Positions 1 to 8,881 of a DNA stretch of 23,298 nt are shown in pieces (position 1 is the first letter of the stretch; each line of letters starts with the position of its first letter). The stretch is from Verrucomicrobia bacterium UBA3750 (GTDB taxonomy: Bacteria; Verrucomicrobiota; Kiritimatiellia; RFP12; UBA1067): positions 1 to 23,298 of the forward strand of contig DFGM01000160.1 of NCBI GenBank assembly GCA_002371755.1, read 5' to 3'. The position numbers and the translations under genes are program-made. The notes beneath the pieces were generated by a model. It ran no database searches. It saw only the letters and a list, made by a program, of their open reading frames with translations, and was not told the DNA's origin.

Positions 1-47
1 CACATTATTATGGCAAACTGCGGGGCTATGAGCGGAGGGGCATGCCC

Positions 48-77
48 GTGGCACGGCGGTGCGCAAAATGATATAAT
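48..77 (+). promoter_or_regulatory. Promoter of the rhamnogalacturonan lyase gene, predicted leaderless
   Basis: A perfect TATAAT lies at 72-77. A weak -35 candidate (GTGGCA, 4 of 6 consensus matches) lies at 48-53 with an 18-nt spacer. The -10 box ends 7 nt before the ATG at 85, so the predicted start point is 84-85, the first base of the start codon. No Shine-Dalgarno is present. The layout matches the promoter at 21057-21085 almost base for base around the -10 and ATG. Confidence 0.6.
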
Positions 78-84
78 ATGCGCC

Positions 85-3000
85 ATGAGGAGCAAAAAGA
101 GATTGGCAAGCGCGGTTTTCGTTCTGGCGGCAACGGCGACCGCCGCGTTTTCCCCGGCCGCGAAGGCCGACGACGACAACAGCAAACTCGACGAGTTGGG
201 CACGATTCCACGCCTTCGCGCGAAGTTCGACGGCAACACCGATCCGTGTGGCGAAGAGAAGTGCGTATGGACCGGCATGAAAGCCGCGTCGTTCGTCAAA
301 TCGCGCGAGGGCAAGGCCGTAGTGTGCGGCGAGGGCAAAGGATATGCCGCAACATCTTCTCTCGGTCTTGGAAGCGAATGGACGATCGTCACCGTGGCCA
401 AAGCGCCTGCAGGAGATGGAGAAAAATTCATCTGGACGCTCGGCTCCGGGAGCGGCAAAGGCGCGAAAGCGATGGGGCTTGCGACAAACGGCAAAGGCGG
501 CGTGAAGCTCGTCTCCTGGGAAACGGGCGCCGGCGCCAACACCGTGCTCGCCATGCGCAATGTGGCGCATGTGGACAAGCAGTTCCACATGTACGCCGTG
601 ACTAAAGCGGATAGCGGACCTGTCACGCTGTGGATAGACGGCAAGAAGGCAGGCTCGAGCGACAAGTTCGATTCCGAAGGCCTGGGGGACGCTTTCCGCA
701 TAGGCGCGTTCGCGCATTCAGGCGAGGCGGGCGGCATAAAGCCCGCAGACGCCGTGGCGATGGACGACTTCCGCGTCTACGATACCGCCTTAAGCGAAGT
801 GCAGGTTCTCCAGATTGCGAACGGCAACGCTCCATGGCCAACCGGCCTTCCGATGCCGAAAGAGAGCATTTCGGCGTTCATAGATACGAACGCCGTGCTG
901 CGGCTCGGATACGAAATACCCGAGAACATCACAATCGGCCAAGGCGGGGAGAAGCGCCTGTACGCCAAGGGCGTGCTCGCCCAATGCGGAATTGGCGGAG
1001 AAAAGAGTTTCAAGATAAATCCCGGCGGGCAGTTCGCTTTAGGGAGCGGCGCACTCGTCTTCGATTCGAACTACGCCAAGGCGACGACCAATCTCATCGA
1101 GTTTGCAGGCGGCACCCTTCTCGCTTTCGAGCCGACATACATAAAATCCGCAGCCCCCATAAAACTCACGGGCTCCATGCGTTTCATCGCCAACAACCCT
1201 CTCGCCATACGCGCGTCTTTCGAGGGCGACGGCAACATCGTGAAGGCCGGCAACGCCACTCTCGGACTCCAGTATCCATGCGACAACGCCACAGGCAAGC
1301 TCACCATCGCCAACCCCTGCACGGTCGTTTTCGGCCCCGCGGCCACATGGGGCGGCACATTGGAACTGTGCAAAGGCGCCATCTTGAAGTGCGTCTCCAA
1401 AAACCAAATCAAGCACCTTGTCGCACCACCGGGCTCGAAAGTCCTCGAAAACGCCCCCGCAACACAATACGGGCAGAACGCATTCCCCCAGCCGGCCACG
1501 GGCTACAACCTCAAGAAAATGCAGAAGGAACGCATGGGGCGCGGCGTCTTCGCAGTCCGCCAGACCCCAACCGAAGTCATGGTCGGATGGCGCTACAAGT
1601 CTTCAGACCCCACCAACCTCGCCTTCAACGTCTATGCAAACGGCTCCAAGCTGAACTCTTCTCCCATAAAAGACGTCACGTATTTCAAGACGAAATGGAC
1701 GGGCAAGAAGACGCAATACGAAGTAAGAGGCGTCTTAAACGGCAAGGAAGGTTCGTTCCGCACTTCAGCTTCGTGGACTCTTCCCGCCGATGCGCCCGTC
1801 GGATACTTCGACATAGAACTCGTTCCGCCCCCGGATACGAGAATGCCGGACGGCTCGCTTTCAAAACACATCCCGTATGACTGTTCCGTCGGCGACCTCG
1901 ATGGCGACGGCGAATACGACCTCGTCATCATATGGTGGCCGGACAACGGCGGCGACAACGCCTCCTGGCACAAGACTGGCGACACATGGATTGAAGGCGT
2001 GAAGCTCGACGGCACCAACCGCAGCCTCTGGAAGATAAACCTCGGGCCAAACATCCGTTCCGGCTCTCACTACGTCCCGGTGATGGTATGCGACATGGAT
2101 GGCGACGGCAAAGCCGAGGTCGTATGCCGTACTGCGGACGGCACAGTGGACGCCAAAGGCAACGTCATTGGCGATGCGAAAACGGACTGGAGGCGCATCA
2201 TCCCCGGCGCGCACATCCTCTGGGCGCACAACTTCACGACAGTCTTCGACGGCGCCACTGGCGTAGCCATCGATTCAGTTCCGTTCAAGCCTGACGTGTT
2301 GAGCGACGAAACTATGCGCGCCGAAGGCGAGGCGCAGGCGCGCACCGGGGCAGACAGCCGCGCAATGCGCAAGTGGGAACTCGCAATAAACCGCGAATGG
2401 TCCAGCCGCAACCCCGGCAACCAAGCGTTCCGCATGCTCTCGGCCGTCGCGTATCTCGACGGCGTCCATCCTTCCGTCGTCATGTGCCGCGGCTACTATT
2501 CGAGAACTTGCCTCTGCGCCTACGACTTCGATGGCGGGAAACTTCGCGAACGCTGGTATTTCTGTTCCGACGACCAGCGCTGGTGGGGTTATGGCGGCCA
2601 AGGTTTCCACAACCTCCGCGTCGGCGATGTGGACTTCGACGGCAAAGACGAAATCATCTACGGCCACATGGTGGTGGACCACGACGGCCGCGGCCTCTAC
2701 ACCACCGGCATGGGCCATGGCGATGCCATGCACCTCATCCAGGCTTCGCCCGAGACGCGCGGCCTGCAGGTCTGGACTTGCCATGAAGTGTCGCCCTACG
2801 GCGTGTCGCTCTTCGATGCGCAATCCGGACGCCTCCACTTCTGGACGCACGGCCCCCAGGATACGGGTTCGTGCAACGCCTTGGATGCCGATGCCGATTC
2901 GCCCGGCGTGGAGCTTTTCTCCGGCTGCCACTGCGGCATCTATTCCGCCTCCACCGGCGAGAAACTCATGCACCCCAAACCCCGCCCGCAGGATAACTAC

Positions 3001-3423
3001 TACGGCATGCTCCGCTTCGGCATATGGTGGAAAGGCGACATGACGCGCAGCGCCTACTCCGGCGGCACGCAGATAAAGCAATATTCCGTCAAAGGACGCG
3101 AAGTCTCATACATAAGCGACCTCACGCCGGGCGAAGTCCATTCCAACCACTCCACGAAAGGATGCCCTGCTCTGGTTGCCGACCTCTTCGGCGACTGGCG
3201 CGAAGAAATCCTGCTCACCCGCAACGACGACAAGGCTATACGCGTCTTTATGTCGCCCTTCGACACCCCATACCGTTTCCACACCTTCATGGAAGACCCT
3301 GTCTACAGAATCTCCGTGCTTACGCAGAACAACGGCTACAACATGCCGACAGACCCAGGCTTCTACTTCGGCCCGGAGCTCCTCGGCCACGGCATATGGT
3401 TCCGCGGCACCTTCCTGAAGTAA
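85..3423 (+). CDS. Secreted LamG-domain rhamnogalacturonan lyase (PL11-like)
   Basis: Predicted to cleave the rhamnose-galacturonate backbone of pectic rhamnogalacturonan I by beta-elimination outside the cytoplasm. I chose the ATG at 85, not the in-frame ATG at 10, because it opens a classic signal peptide (MRSKKR, hydrophobic core, then a PAAKA-type cleavage site) and sits right after a TATAAT. The protein is 1112 aa. Residues about 36-253 look like a LamG/concanavalin-type jelly roll (for example VTLWIDGKKAG and AMDDFRVYDTALS). Residues about 254-480 are Gly/Asn-rich beta-strand sequence resembling autotransporter-associated repeats. About 486-566 is FnIII-like. From about 600 to the end it matches YesW/YesX-type PL11 lyases, with Ca-binding DLDGDGE, DMDGDGKAE and DVDFDGKDE loops, a RGYYSRT motif and TGMGHGDAMH. 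PL11 enzymes are usually about 600 aa, so nearly half of this protein is extra N-terminal modules. The next gene is convergent, 21 nt away. Family confidence is high; exact substrate is inferred. Confidence 0.88.
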   Translation: MRSKKRLASAVFVLAATATAAFSPAAKADDDNSKLDELGTIPRLRAKFDGNTDPCGEEKCVWTGMKAASFVKSREGKAVVCGEGKGYAATSSLGLGSEWTIVTVAKAPAGDGEKFIWTLGSGSGKGAKAMGLATNGKGGVKLVSWETGAGANTVLAMRNVAHVDKQFHMYAVTKADSGPVTLWIDGKKAGSSDKFDSEGLGDAFRIGAFAHSGEAGGIKPADAVAMDDFRVYDTALSEVQVLQIANGNAPWPTGLPMPKESISAFIDTNAVLRLGYEIPENITIGQGGEKRLYAKGVLAQCGIGGEKSFKINPGGQFALGSGALVFDSNYAKATTNLIEFAGGTLLAFEPTYIKSAAPIKLTGSMRFIANNPLAIRASFEGDGNIVKAGNATLGLQYPCDNATGKLTIANPCTVVFGPAATWGGTLELCKGAILKCVSKNQIKHLVAPPGSKVLENAPATQYGQNAFPQPATGYNLKKMQKERMGRGVFAVRQTPTEVMVGWRYKSSDPTNLAFNVYANGSKLNSSPIKDVTYFKTKWTGKKTQYEVRGVLNGKEGSFRTSASWTLPADAPVGYFDIELVPPPDTRMPDGSLSKHIPYDCSVGDLDGDGEYDLVIIWWPDNGGDNASWHKTGDTWIEGVKLDGTNRSLWKINLGPNIRSGSHYVPVMVCDMDGDGKAEVVCRTADGTVDAKGNVIGDAKTDWRRIIPGAHILWAHNFTTVFDGATGVAIDSVPFKPDVLSDETMRAEGEAQARTGADSRAMRKWELAINREWSSRNPGNQAFRMLSAVAYLDGVHPSVVMCRGYYSRTCLCAYDFDGGKLRERWYFCSDDQRWWGYGGQGFHNLRVGDVDFDGKDEIIYGHMVVDHDGRGLYTTGMGHGDAMHLIQASPETRGLQVWTCHEVSPYGVSLFDAQSGRLHFWTHGPQDTGSCNALDADADSPGVELFSGCHCGIYSASTGEKLMHPKPRPQDNYYGMLRFGIWWKGDMTRSAYSGGTQIKQYSVKGREVSYISDLTPGEVHSNHSTKGCPALVADLFGDWREEILLTRNDDKAIRVFMSPFDTPYRFHTFMEDPVYRISVLTQNNGYNMPTDPGFYFGPELLGHGIWFRGTFLK

Positions 3424-3444
3424 CCGCGCCACCGCTCTTCAAAC

Positions 3445-4248
3445 CTATTCGGAGACGGGGACGAGGCTATCCCAATCGATTTGACCGGCGAAGATACGTT
3501 TCACCGGGCCCGTGAGGGTGATGCCCGAAAAGTCGTCGGGGCCGTTGCAAACGCCGTCGACAATGAGTTCATAACCGTGCAGGGTGGATACGCTCACCGG
3601 AAACGAGAGACCGTAATCCCTCACGCCGATGACGGCAGCGGCTATGGAGCCTGTGCCGCAAGCACCCGTCTCGGCCTCGACGCCACGCTCGTATGTCCTT
3701 ATGTTCACCCTGTTGGGAATGCGATAGAGCACAAAGTCGACGTTTGTGCCGTCCGGCGCGAACTCCTCCGAATTGCGTATGCTTCTGCCCTCGCCTTCCA
3801 CATCGACTCGCAGAAGATTCTCCACAGGCACGATTTTGTGGGGAACGCCCGCATTGACGAAATCGTCGGCGAAGTCGCACGGCGGGGGCATTTCCACTTT
3901 GACGAGACCCGGCTCCAGGATTTGTGCGCGCACAAGCCCTGCTGCGGTCTCGAACTCCATTTCATTCTTCTTCGCCGCTCCGATTTCGCGCGCGAACTGC
4001 GCCACGCACCGCGCACCGTTGCCGCACATTTCCGCCTCGGTGCCGTCGGGGTTGAAGAATCGCATCCTGAAATCAGCCTTTTCGGACTTCTGGACGAGTA
4101 TCACGCCCTCGCATCCGATGCCGTCCGGCCGCGTGGCCATTGCCGCGATGCGGCGGTGGTCTTCCACCGGGAAAATACCCGTCATATCGTCCACGAGCAC
4201 GAAATCGTTGCCCGCGCCATGCATTTTTACGAATGGGATAAGGCGCAT
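3445..4248 (-). CDS. dapF: Diaminopimelate epimerase
   Basis: Interconverts LL- and meso-diaminopimelate in the cytoplasm, the last step before meso-DAP enters peptidoglycan or is decarboxylated to lysine. The 267-aa protein has both catalytic cysteines in family context: C75 in EMCGNGARC and C197 in ETGACGTGS. The N-terminus FVKMHGAGNDF is diagnostic. Start chosen at 4248 because the family N-terminus begins there and GGAGGAA precedes the ATG at proper spacing. It lies 22 nt after the S41 protease stop and is the last gene of the five-gene leftward operon. No other lysine-pathway gene is nearby. The gene at 85-3423 is convergent and ends 21 nt away; no clear terminator hairpin lies between them. 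Confidence 0.96.
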   Translation of the reverse strand: MRLIPFVKMHGAGNDFVLVDDMTGIFPVEDHRRIAAMATRPDGIGCEGVILVQKSEKADFRMRFFNPDGTEAEMCGNGARCVAQFAREIGAAKKNEMEFETAAGLVRAQILEPGLVKVEMPPPCDFADDFVNAGVPHKIVPVENLLRVDVEGEGRSIRNSEEFAPDGTNVDFVLYRIPNRVNIRTYERGVEAETGACGTGSIAAAVIGVRDYGLSFPVSVSTLHGYELIVDGVCNGPDDFSGITLTGPVKRIFAGQIDWDSLVPVSE

Positions 4249-4270
4249 CTCAATTCCTCCTTCCGCTTGC

Positions 4271-6484
4271 TCAGTAGCCCAGCACCGAGTTGTACCAATC
4301 GTAGACATCCCTGCGCGCGGGCGGCAAAGTGGCTCCGGCGCGAATCTTCACGAGGTCGGCAAGTATCCTGAAAGCCTCGTCCAGCACCACGTCGTCATCC
4401 TTCGGCTGGTTGCGTTTCCTGCGCGAATTGCGCGCCTCTTCCTTCTTCCCGCCGTCTTCCTTCTCGTCGTCGAGTTCGCGTATTTCGCGATCCTTCTTCA
4501 TCATGAGCTTGCGCGCTTCGCGCATGAGCGGCACCTCCGCGCGATCGCCAATCGCCTTCATGCCGGCGACGTTCTCGAGGTGCTTTTTGTAGCGCTCGTC
4601 ATCCTTGAGGCGCTCCTCTGAAAGCTCCTTGAGGCGGGGGATGTCGCTATCGAGGTTCCAGCAGCGCTCGTATTCGGCGCGGCGTATGCGCGTGAAGGGA
4701 AGAGCGTAGGTGAGCTTGTCCTCGCCGATATCGAGCGAATCCAAAAGCGAGGGAAGGCGGATATCCGCTTCAACGCCTTCCACCTGGGTGGAGCGGCCGT
4801 CGATACGGTAGAAGCGGGCGGTGGTTATCTTCATAGAGCCGTACTTATCCGGCCCCATTCCCATCAGAGTCTGCACCGTGCCCTTGCCGTGGGAGCGCAC
4901 GTCGCCAAGCACGATTGCCCTGCCCGTATCGCGCAAATGGCCTGCGACGATTTCCGAAGCGGAAGCGGATGCGCGGTCTATCAGCACCACCATAGGCTTT
5001 TTGAAGGCCACCGGATTGCCGCGCGGGATGGGCAGAGACTGCACCGTGCGCGTATCGCGAATCTGAACGACGGGACCGCTCGGCACGAAGAGTGCCGAGA
5101 GCATCACCGCCTCACGCAACGAACCGCCGCCGTCGCCACGAAGATCGAGCACCAACCCTTCCACGTCCAGGGCATTGAACTCTGCGATATACTTGCTCAC
5201 ATCGTCTGCGCAGCTGCGGTATCCCTCCTCGCCGGGACGCTTGTCCATCGTGCCGTAGAAGCCGGGCAGATAAACATAGCCGAGACGCGTCTCGGCGTTG
5301 TCGAGCGTTACGGTTTCCACGCGACCGGTGGCGGCCTGGTCTTCAAGCTTGATTTCGTCCCGCACGAGCTCGATGAACTTCCTGGAGGCGCCTGAAGGAT
5401 CGGAACGCGGAATGATTTCGAGCGTCACGCGCGTTCCTTTCGCTCCGCGTATCTTGCGGATGGACTTCTTCATCGGCTGCCACATGATGTCTTCCATCTC
5501 GCCGTCGGCCTGTTTCACGCCGACAATCTTGTCGCCTTCCTTTATCCTGCCGTCCACATCCATTGGCCCGCCGGGCATGATTTCGGCAATCTTCAAGGCA
5601 CCGTCGTCGAACGAAAGGACTGCGCCTACGCCGCAGAGCGTCAGGTTCATATCCATGTCGAAATCCTCCTTGGAGGCCGGAGACATGTAGTCGGAGTGCG
5701 GATCGTAGGCCCTCGCGACGGCGGAGAGGTAGCTTTGGAGCACCGTCTCCTCGTCGGGCTCGGCAAGCACATGGTAATACTGGCGATACTTCTTTATAAG
5801 GTTTTCCTCGGGCGTTAGGCTGGAGTCGTAATCTTCACCCGCTTCGTCCGCGGCGAGAGAATCGTCGCCTGCGGCGACGGCGAGGGCTTCCTGCGCCGCA
5901 TCGTCCGCACCGTTTGCGACAGATTTCTTTGCCGCCTTCTCTTCTTCGTCGAGTTCGCGCGACAGAATCTGGGCGAGCACTTCGTTTTTCATCCTGCGCC
6001 GCCAGTGGTCCTCGGCTTCCTCTTTCGACTCGGGCCACGGGGCGTCCTTGCGCTTGATGCGGTAGACTTCGTTCGTCTCGAAGTCCCATTCGCCCTTGGC
6101 GAGCAGGTTGGTGGCGAACTCCACGCGCTCTTTCAGCCGCTCGCAATAGAGGTTGTATATCTCGTAGGCGAAGTCGACGCTGCCGGCGACTATTTCATCG
6201 TCGAGGGTGGTTTCGTGGCGTGCGAGACGGTCGAGGTCAGACTTCAGGAACACGGAATGGTCGAAGTCGTAGAAGGTGACGATATTCGTCCAGGCACGGC
6301 GCGATATTTCGTCATTGAGCGGCTGCTGGAGCACATGGTAGCGCGGAAGCATTTTGGCCAGACGCTGGGCGATGCGCCCATAGTAGTTGAGCGGGGCGGC
6401 CTTTTTGACAGGCGCCTCTTCATTCGCGATCAGGGCTGAAACGCCCGCGACGAGGGCGAGAGCGGCTAAAGTTGTTCTTTTCAT
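4271..6484 (-). CDS. Tail-specific/C-terminal processing protease, S41 family
   Basis: Predicted periplasmic serine protease of the Prc/Tsp group, which degrades or trims envelope proteins from their C-termini. The 737-aa protein begins with a signal peptide (MKRTTLAALALVAGVSA). A Tsp-type N-terminal helical domain includes the FYDFDHSVFLKSDLD motif. A PDZ domain spans roughly residues 280-375 (CGVGAVLSF, IMPGGP, IKEGDKI). The S41 core has LVLDLRGDGGGS, the nucleophile segment SASASEIVAGHL near residue 505 and the general-base lysine in HGKGTVQ near residue 532. The C-terminal third (FYRIDGRSTQVEGVEADI) resembles the Tsp C-terminal domain. Residues about 205-240 form an acidic, Ala-rich insertion, and residues about 675-705 are strongly charged. 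Its ATG overlaps the upstream NERD gene stop (ATGA), indicating coupled translation. Confidence 0.93.
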   Translation of the reverse strand: MKRTTLAALALVAGVSALIANEEAPVKKAAPLNYYGRIAQRLAKMLPRYHVLQQPLNDEISRRAWTNIVTFYDFDHSVFLKSDLDRLARHETTLDDEIVAGSVDFAYEIYNLYCERLKERVEFATNLLAKGEWDFETNEVYRIKRKDAPWPESKEEAEDHWRRRMKNEVLAQILSRELDEEEKAAKKSVANGADDAAQEALAVAAGDDSLAADEAGEDYDSSLTPEENLIKKYRQYYHVLAEPDEETVLQSYLSAVARAYDPHSDYMSPASKEDFDMDMNLTLCGVGAVLSFDDGALKIAEIMPGGPMDVDGRIKEGDKIVGVKQADGEMEDIMWQPMKKSIRKIRGAKGTRVTLEIIPRSDPSGASRKFIELVRDEIKLEDQAATGRVETVTLDNAETRLGYVYLPGFYGTMDKRPGEEGYRSCADDVSKYIAEFNALDVEGLVLDLRGDGGGSLREAVMLSALFVPSGPVVQIRDTRTVQSLPIPRGNPVAFKKPMVVLIDRASASASEIVAGHLRDTGRAIVLGDVRSHGKGTVQTLMGMGPDKYGSMKITTARFYRIDGRSTQVEGVEADIRLPSLLDSLDIGEDKLTYALPFTRIRRAEYERCWNLDSDIPRLKELSEERLKDDERYKKHLENVAGMKAIGDRAEVPLMREARKLMMKKDREIRELDDEKEDGGKKEEARNSRRKRNQPKDDDVVLDEAFRILADLVKIRAGATLPPARRDVYDWYNSVLGY

Positions 6485-7158
6485 GAGTTGGACTCCATAA
6501 GCGCCACGAGCCGTTCAAGCTCGTTTGGCGGCAGCACCACGCGTTCGGTGGCGAAACCTGCGGCTAAATCACACGCGTTGAGCACCACGGCGCCTTGCAC
6601 CTCGGCGATGCGGGCGGTGAAATTGTCGCCTGCGAATGCGAGGACGGGCGTGACGCAGCCGCTCCATCCGGCCTTTTCGAGCGCGGCTCTCACCAAAGCA
6701 GCCTCTCGCACCACTTGTTTGAGGGGCGGACGGCTCGGAAGTGCGCCATTGACGAGGATGTGGTTCTCGTCCACCGTCACCTGGCCCTTCCAAAACTTGG
6801 TCTCGATTGCGAAAACGCCTGCGGGGCCCGCGACGACATGATCCACGTGCGTGCCCATCGCCACAAAGTCGTTGAAGACGTGGTATTTCTCCGGCAGGTT
6901 CTTGAGGATGGAAGAGACCCTCTCCTCTCCTCTCGCGCCGATATAGAAGCTTTCCACCCTCTTCATGCCGCGCGCGAGCGAAAACGCGATTCCCGCCACT
7001 GACGCCGCGAGGAGCAGCGAGCCCCACCAGTATCCCGACACAAGCCACAGCGCCAGCGAAAAGCCTGCCGCCAAAATCCCCAGCCCCAGAGGCCAGAGGC
7101 CGAGCACGGCGCCTTTTACGCGCGCCCACTCGCCCGGTATGCCATGTATCTCAGCCAT
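6481..7158 (-). CDS. Membrane-anchored NERD-domain protein
   Basis: A 225-aa protein with two predicted transmembrane helices (about residues 18-60), then a NERD (nuclease-related) domain from about residue 70. The motif GARGEERV opens the domain; VDHVVAGPAGVFAIETK supplies the acidic and lysine residues arranged as in PD-(D/E)xK-like nuclease folds (D, then ExK). The function of NERD proteins is not settled: a nuclease role is inferred from fold similarity only. I use the ATG at 7158, which overlaps the dxs stop by 8 nt (ATGGCTGA), because translation coupling fits the rest of the operon. A longer reading from 7203 would run 45 nt further into dxs and adds no family sequence. The downstream overlap with the S41 protease is ATGA. 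Confidence 0.85.
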   Translation of the reverse strand: MAEIHGIPGEWARVKGAVLGLWPLGLGILAAGFSLALWLVSGYWWGSLLLAASVAGIAFSLARGMKRVESFYIGARGEERVSSILKNLPEKYHVFNDFVAMGTHVDHVVAGPAGVFAIETKFWKGQVTVDENHILVNGALPSRPPLKQVVREAALVRAALEKAGWSGCVTPVLAFAGDNFTARIAEVQGAVVLNACDLAAGFATERVVLPPNELERLVALMESNS

Positions 7159-8881
7159 GAGAGAGTATCCTTTCTGCAATCGAATCCACATCCAGCCCGG
7201 CAAGGCGTTCCAGCTCGGAGACCTTGCCGTGGCGCAAGAACGAATCCGGCCAGCCGAACTTGAGATCGGCGCCTATCGCCTCGCCGAACCCGCCCGCGAC
7301 CGCGCCGTTTTCCAAGCTCGCAATCTTCATGCCGCCGGCGCGCTGACGCTTCAAAAGCCCATTGTCGAACGGCTTCAAATAGCGCGCATGCACCACTTGG
7401 GCGCCAGTCTTCGCCGCCACAGCCTGCGCCTTCCACAGCCAATCACCCGTGGACCATATCGCCCACTTCGCTTTCCCGGCGCCCTGCGCCGGCGCGTCTC
7501 CGGCGAGAGGTTCTATCCTGCCGCGGGGATAGCGTATCGCCGTGGGGGCGTTGCGGGCAAACGCCTCCGCCAGAAGCGCTTTCATGTCGGCCGCATCTTT
7601 TGGCGTAGCTATGGCGAGATTCGGAAGGCAGCGAAGCATGGGTATGTCGTAAAGCCCCTGATGGGTCGCGCCATCCTCGCCAACCGCGCCGGCGCGGTCT
7701 ATGCAAATCACGACAGGCAGCGAGGATATGCATACATCATGCATCACCTGATCGACGGCCCGCTGGAGGAATGTGGAATAGACCGCCACAACCGGGCGCA
7801 AACCCGCCGCGGCGAGCCCTGCCGCAAACGCCACCATGTGCCCTTCCGCTATCCCCGCATCGAAAAACCTGTCCGGAAACTCTTCGGCGAAGCGCCCGAG
7901 CCCGGTGCCATCTTTCATTCCCGCCGTCAACGCCACGATACGCTTGTCGGCACGGGCGAGCTCGCAAAGAGCGTCCCCGAACGCCTCGCTCCACGTCTTG
8001 CGCGCGGCATCCGGCTTGGACTCCTTGGCACTCGGCTCGCCCGCCGCATCCGCGAAAGGGCCCACCCCGTGCCAGCGCGTGGGATCGTGTTCCGCCGGCT
8101 TGAACCCCTTCCCCTTCTTCGTGACCACATGCACAATCACGCTGCGCGATTCCTCCTTCGCCACGGCAAGGGCGGTTCTTATGGCGGCGAGGTCGTGTCC
8201 GTCCACAGGGCCGAGATACCGGAAACCGAACTGTTCGAAGAATGCATCCGCCAGAAACCACGATTTGACGCGCGCCTTGAAACGATGGACTATGCCGTAA
8301 AGGAAGTAGAGGCGCATCGCGCGCCCCATCCGGCGCGCCGCGTTCTTCACGCGATTGTAGCGCGCACCGGCTATCAGCCGCCCGAGGAAGCGCGAAAAAC
8401 TGCCCGAACTCTTGGAGATGCTCATCCCGTTGTCGTTCAGGACCAATATCACTTTCCCCGCCCCGGCGCAGTTGTTGAGCGCCTCGAAGCTCGTGCCGTT
8501 CACGAGCGAAGAATCGCCCGTCACGGCGACCACATGGTAGTCTTCGCCCGTAAGCTTGCGCGCCGCGGCATAGCCTTCCGCAACCGAAAGCGCCACGCCC
8601 GCATGCCCCGCAACCGCCGCATCGCAAGGCGATTCCGCCGGATTGGGAAAACCGGATATCCCGTCAAGCTGCCTCAATGTGCCGAATCTCTCCGCACGGC
8701 CGGTGAGTATCTTCCACGCATACGCCTGATGCCCGACATCCCATACAATCCTGTCGTGCGCCGCATCAAACTCTTCCGCAAGCGCCATCGCGATTTCCAC
8801 CGCACCGAGGCTGGACGCAAGATGCCCTCCTCTCTTCGATACGGTATCGACTATTTTCTCTCTAATCTCCTTGGCCGTCAT
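7151..8881 (-). CDS. dxs: 1-deoxy-D-xylulose-5-phosphate synthase
   Basis: Condenses pyruvate and glyceraldehyde 3-phosphate, with thiamine diphosphate, to DXP, the entry step of the MEP isoprenoid pathway. Visible signatures: GGHLASSLG and DVGHQAYAWKILTGR (active-site histidines), the ThDP/Mg motif GDSSLVNG to LNDNG, HVVTKKGKG, the catalytic glutamate region GIAEGHMVAFAAGLA, and GEDGATHQGLYD. It is 576 aa against about 620 in the family: the start at 8881, fixed by an ATGA overlap with the glycosyltransferase stop, removes the first roughly 30 residues usually found before the GGHLAS helix. Longer upstream reading is in a different frame over the glycosyltransferase and bears no family resemblance. 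All catalytic elements are present, so it is likely active. An isoprenoid step next to a polyprenyl-sugar glycosyltransferase is a sensible pairing. Confidence 0.96.
   Translation of the reverse strand: MTAKEIREKIVDTVSKRGGHLASSLGAVEIAMALAEEFDAAHDRIVWDVGHQAYAWKILTGRAERFGTLRQLDGISGFPNPAESPCDAAVAGHAGVALSVAEGYAAARKLTGEDYHVVAVTGDSSLVNGTSFEALNNCAGAGKVILVLNDNGMSISKSSGSFSRFLGRLIAGARYNRVKNAARRMGRAMRLYFLYGIVHRFKARVKSWFLADAFFEQFGFRYLGPVDGHDLAAIRTALAVAKEESRSVIVHVVTKKGKGFKPAEHDPTRWHGVGPFADAAGEPSAKESKPDAARKTWSEAFGDALCELARADKRIVALTAGMKDGTGLGRFAEEFPDRFFDAGIAEGHMVAFAAGLAAAGLRPVVAVYSTFLQRAVDQVMHDVCISSLPVVICIDRAGAVGEDGATHQGLYDIPMLRCLPNLAIATPKDAADMKALLAEAFARNAPTAIRYPRGRIEPLAGDAPAQGAGKAKWAIWSTGDWLWKAQAVAAKTGAQVVHARYLKPFDNGLLKRQRAGGMKIASLENGAVAGGFGEAIGADLKFGWPDSFLRHGKVSELERLAGLDVDSIAERILSHG

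Noticed and set aside
10..84. N-terminal extension of the rhamnogalacturonan lyase from ATG at 10
   Set aside because: It would bury the signal peptide behind 25 residues, and the TATAAT lies inside the extension, so the transcript should begin after it.
630..1880. A 416-aa plus-strand open frame within the lyase gene
   Set aside because: Arg-rich translation of another frame of the lyase gene.
6481..7158. NERD gene as part of a defence system
   Set aside because: Neighbours are biosynthetic and envelope genes, with overlaps on both sides. No methylase, helicase or other defence partner is present.
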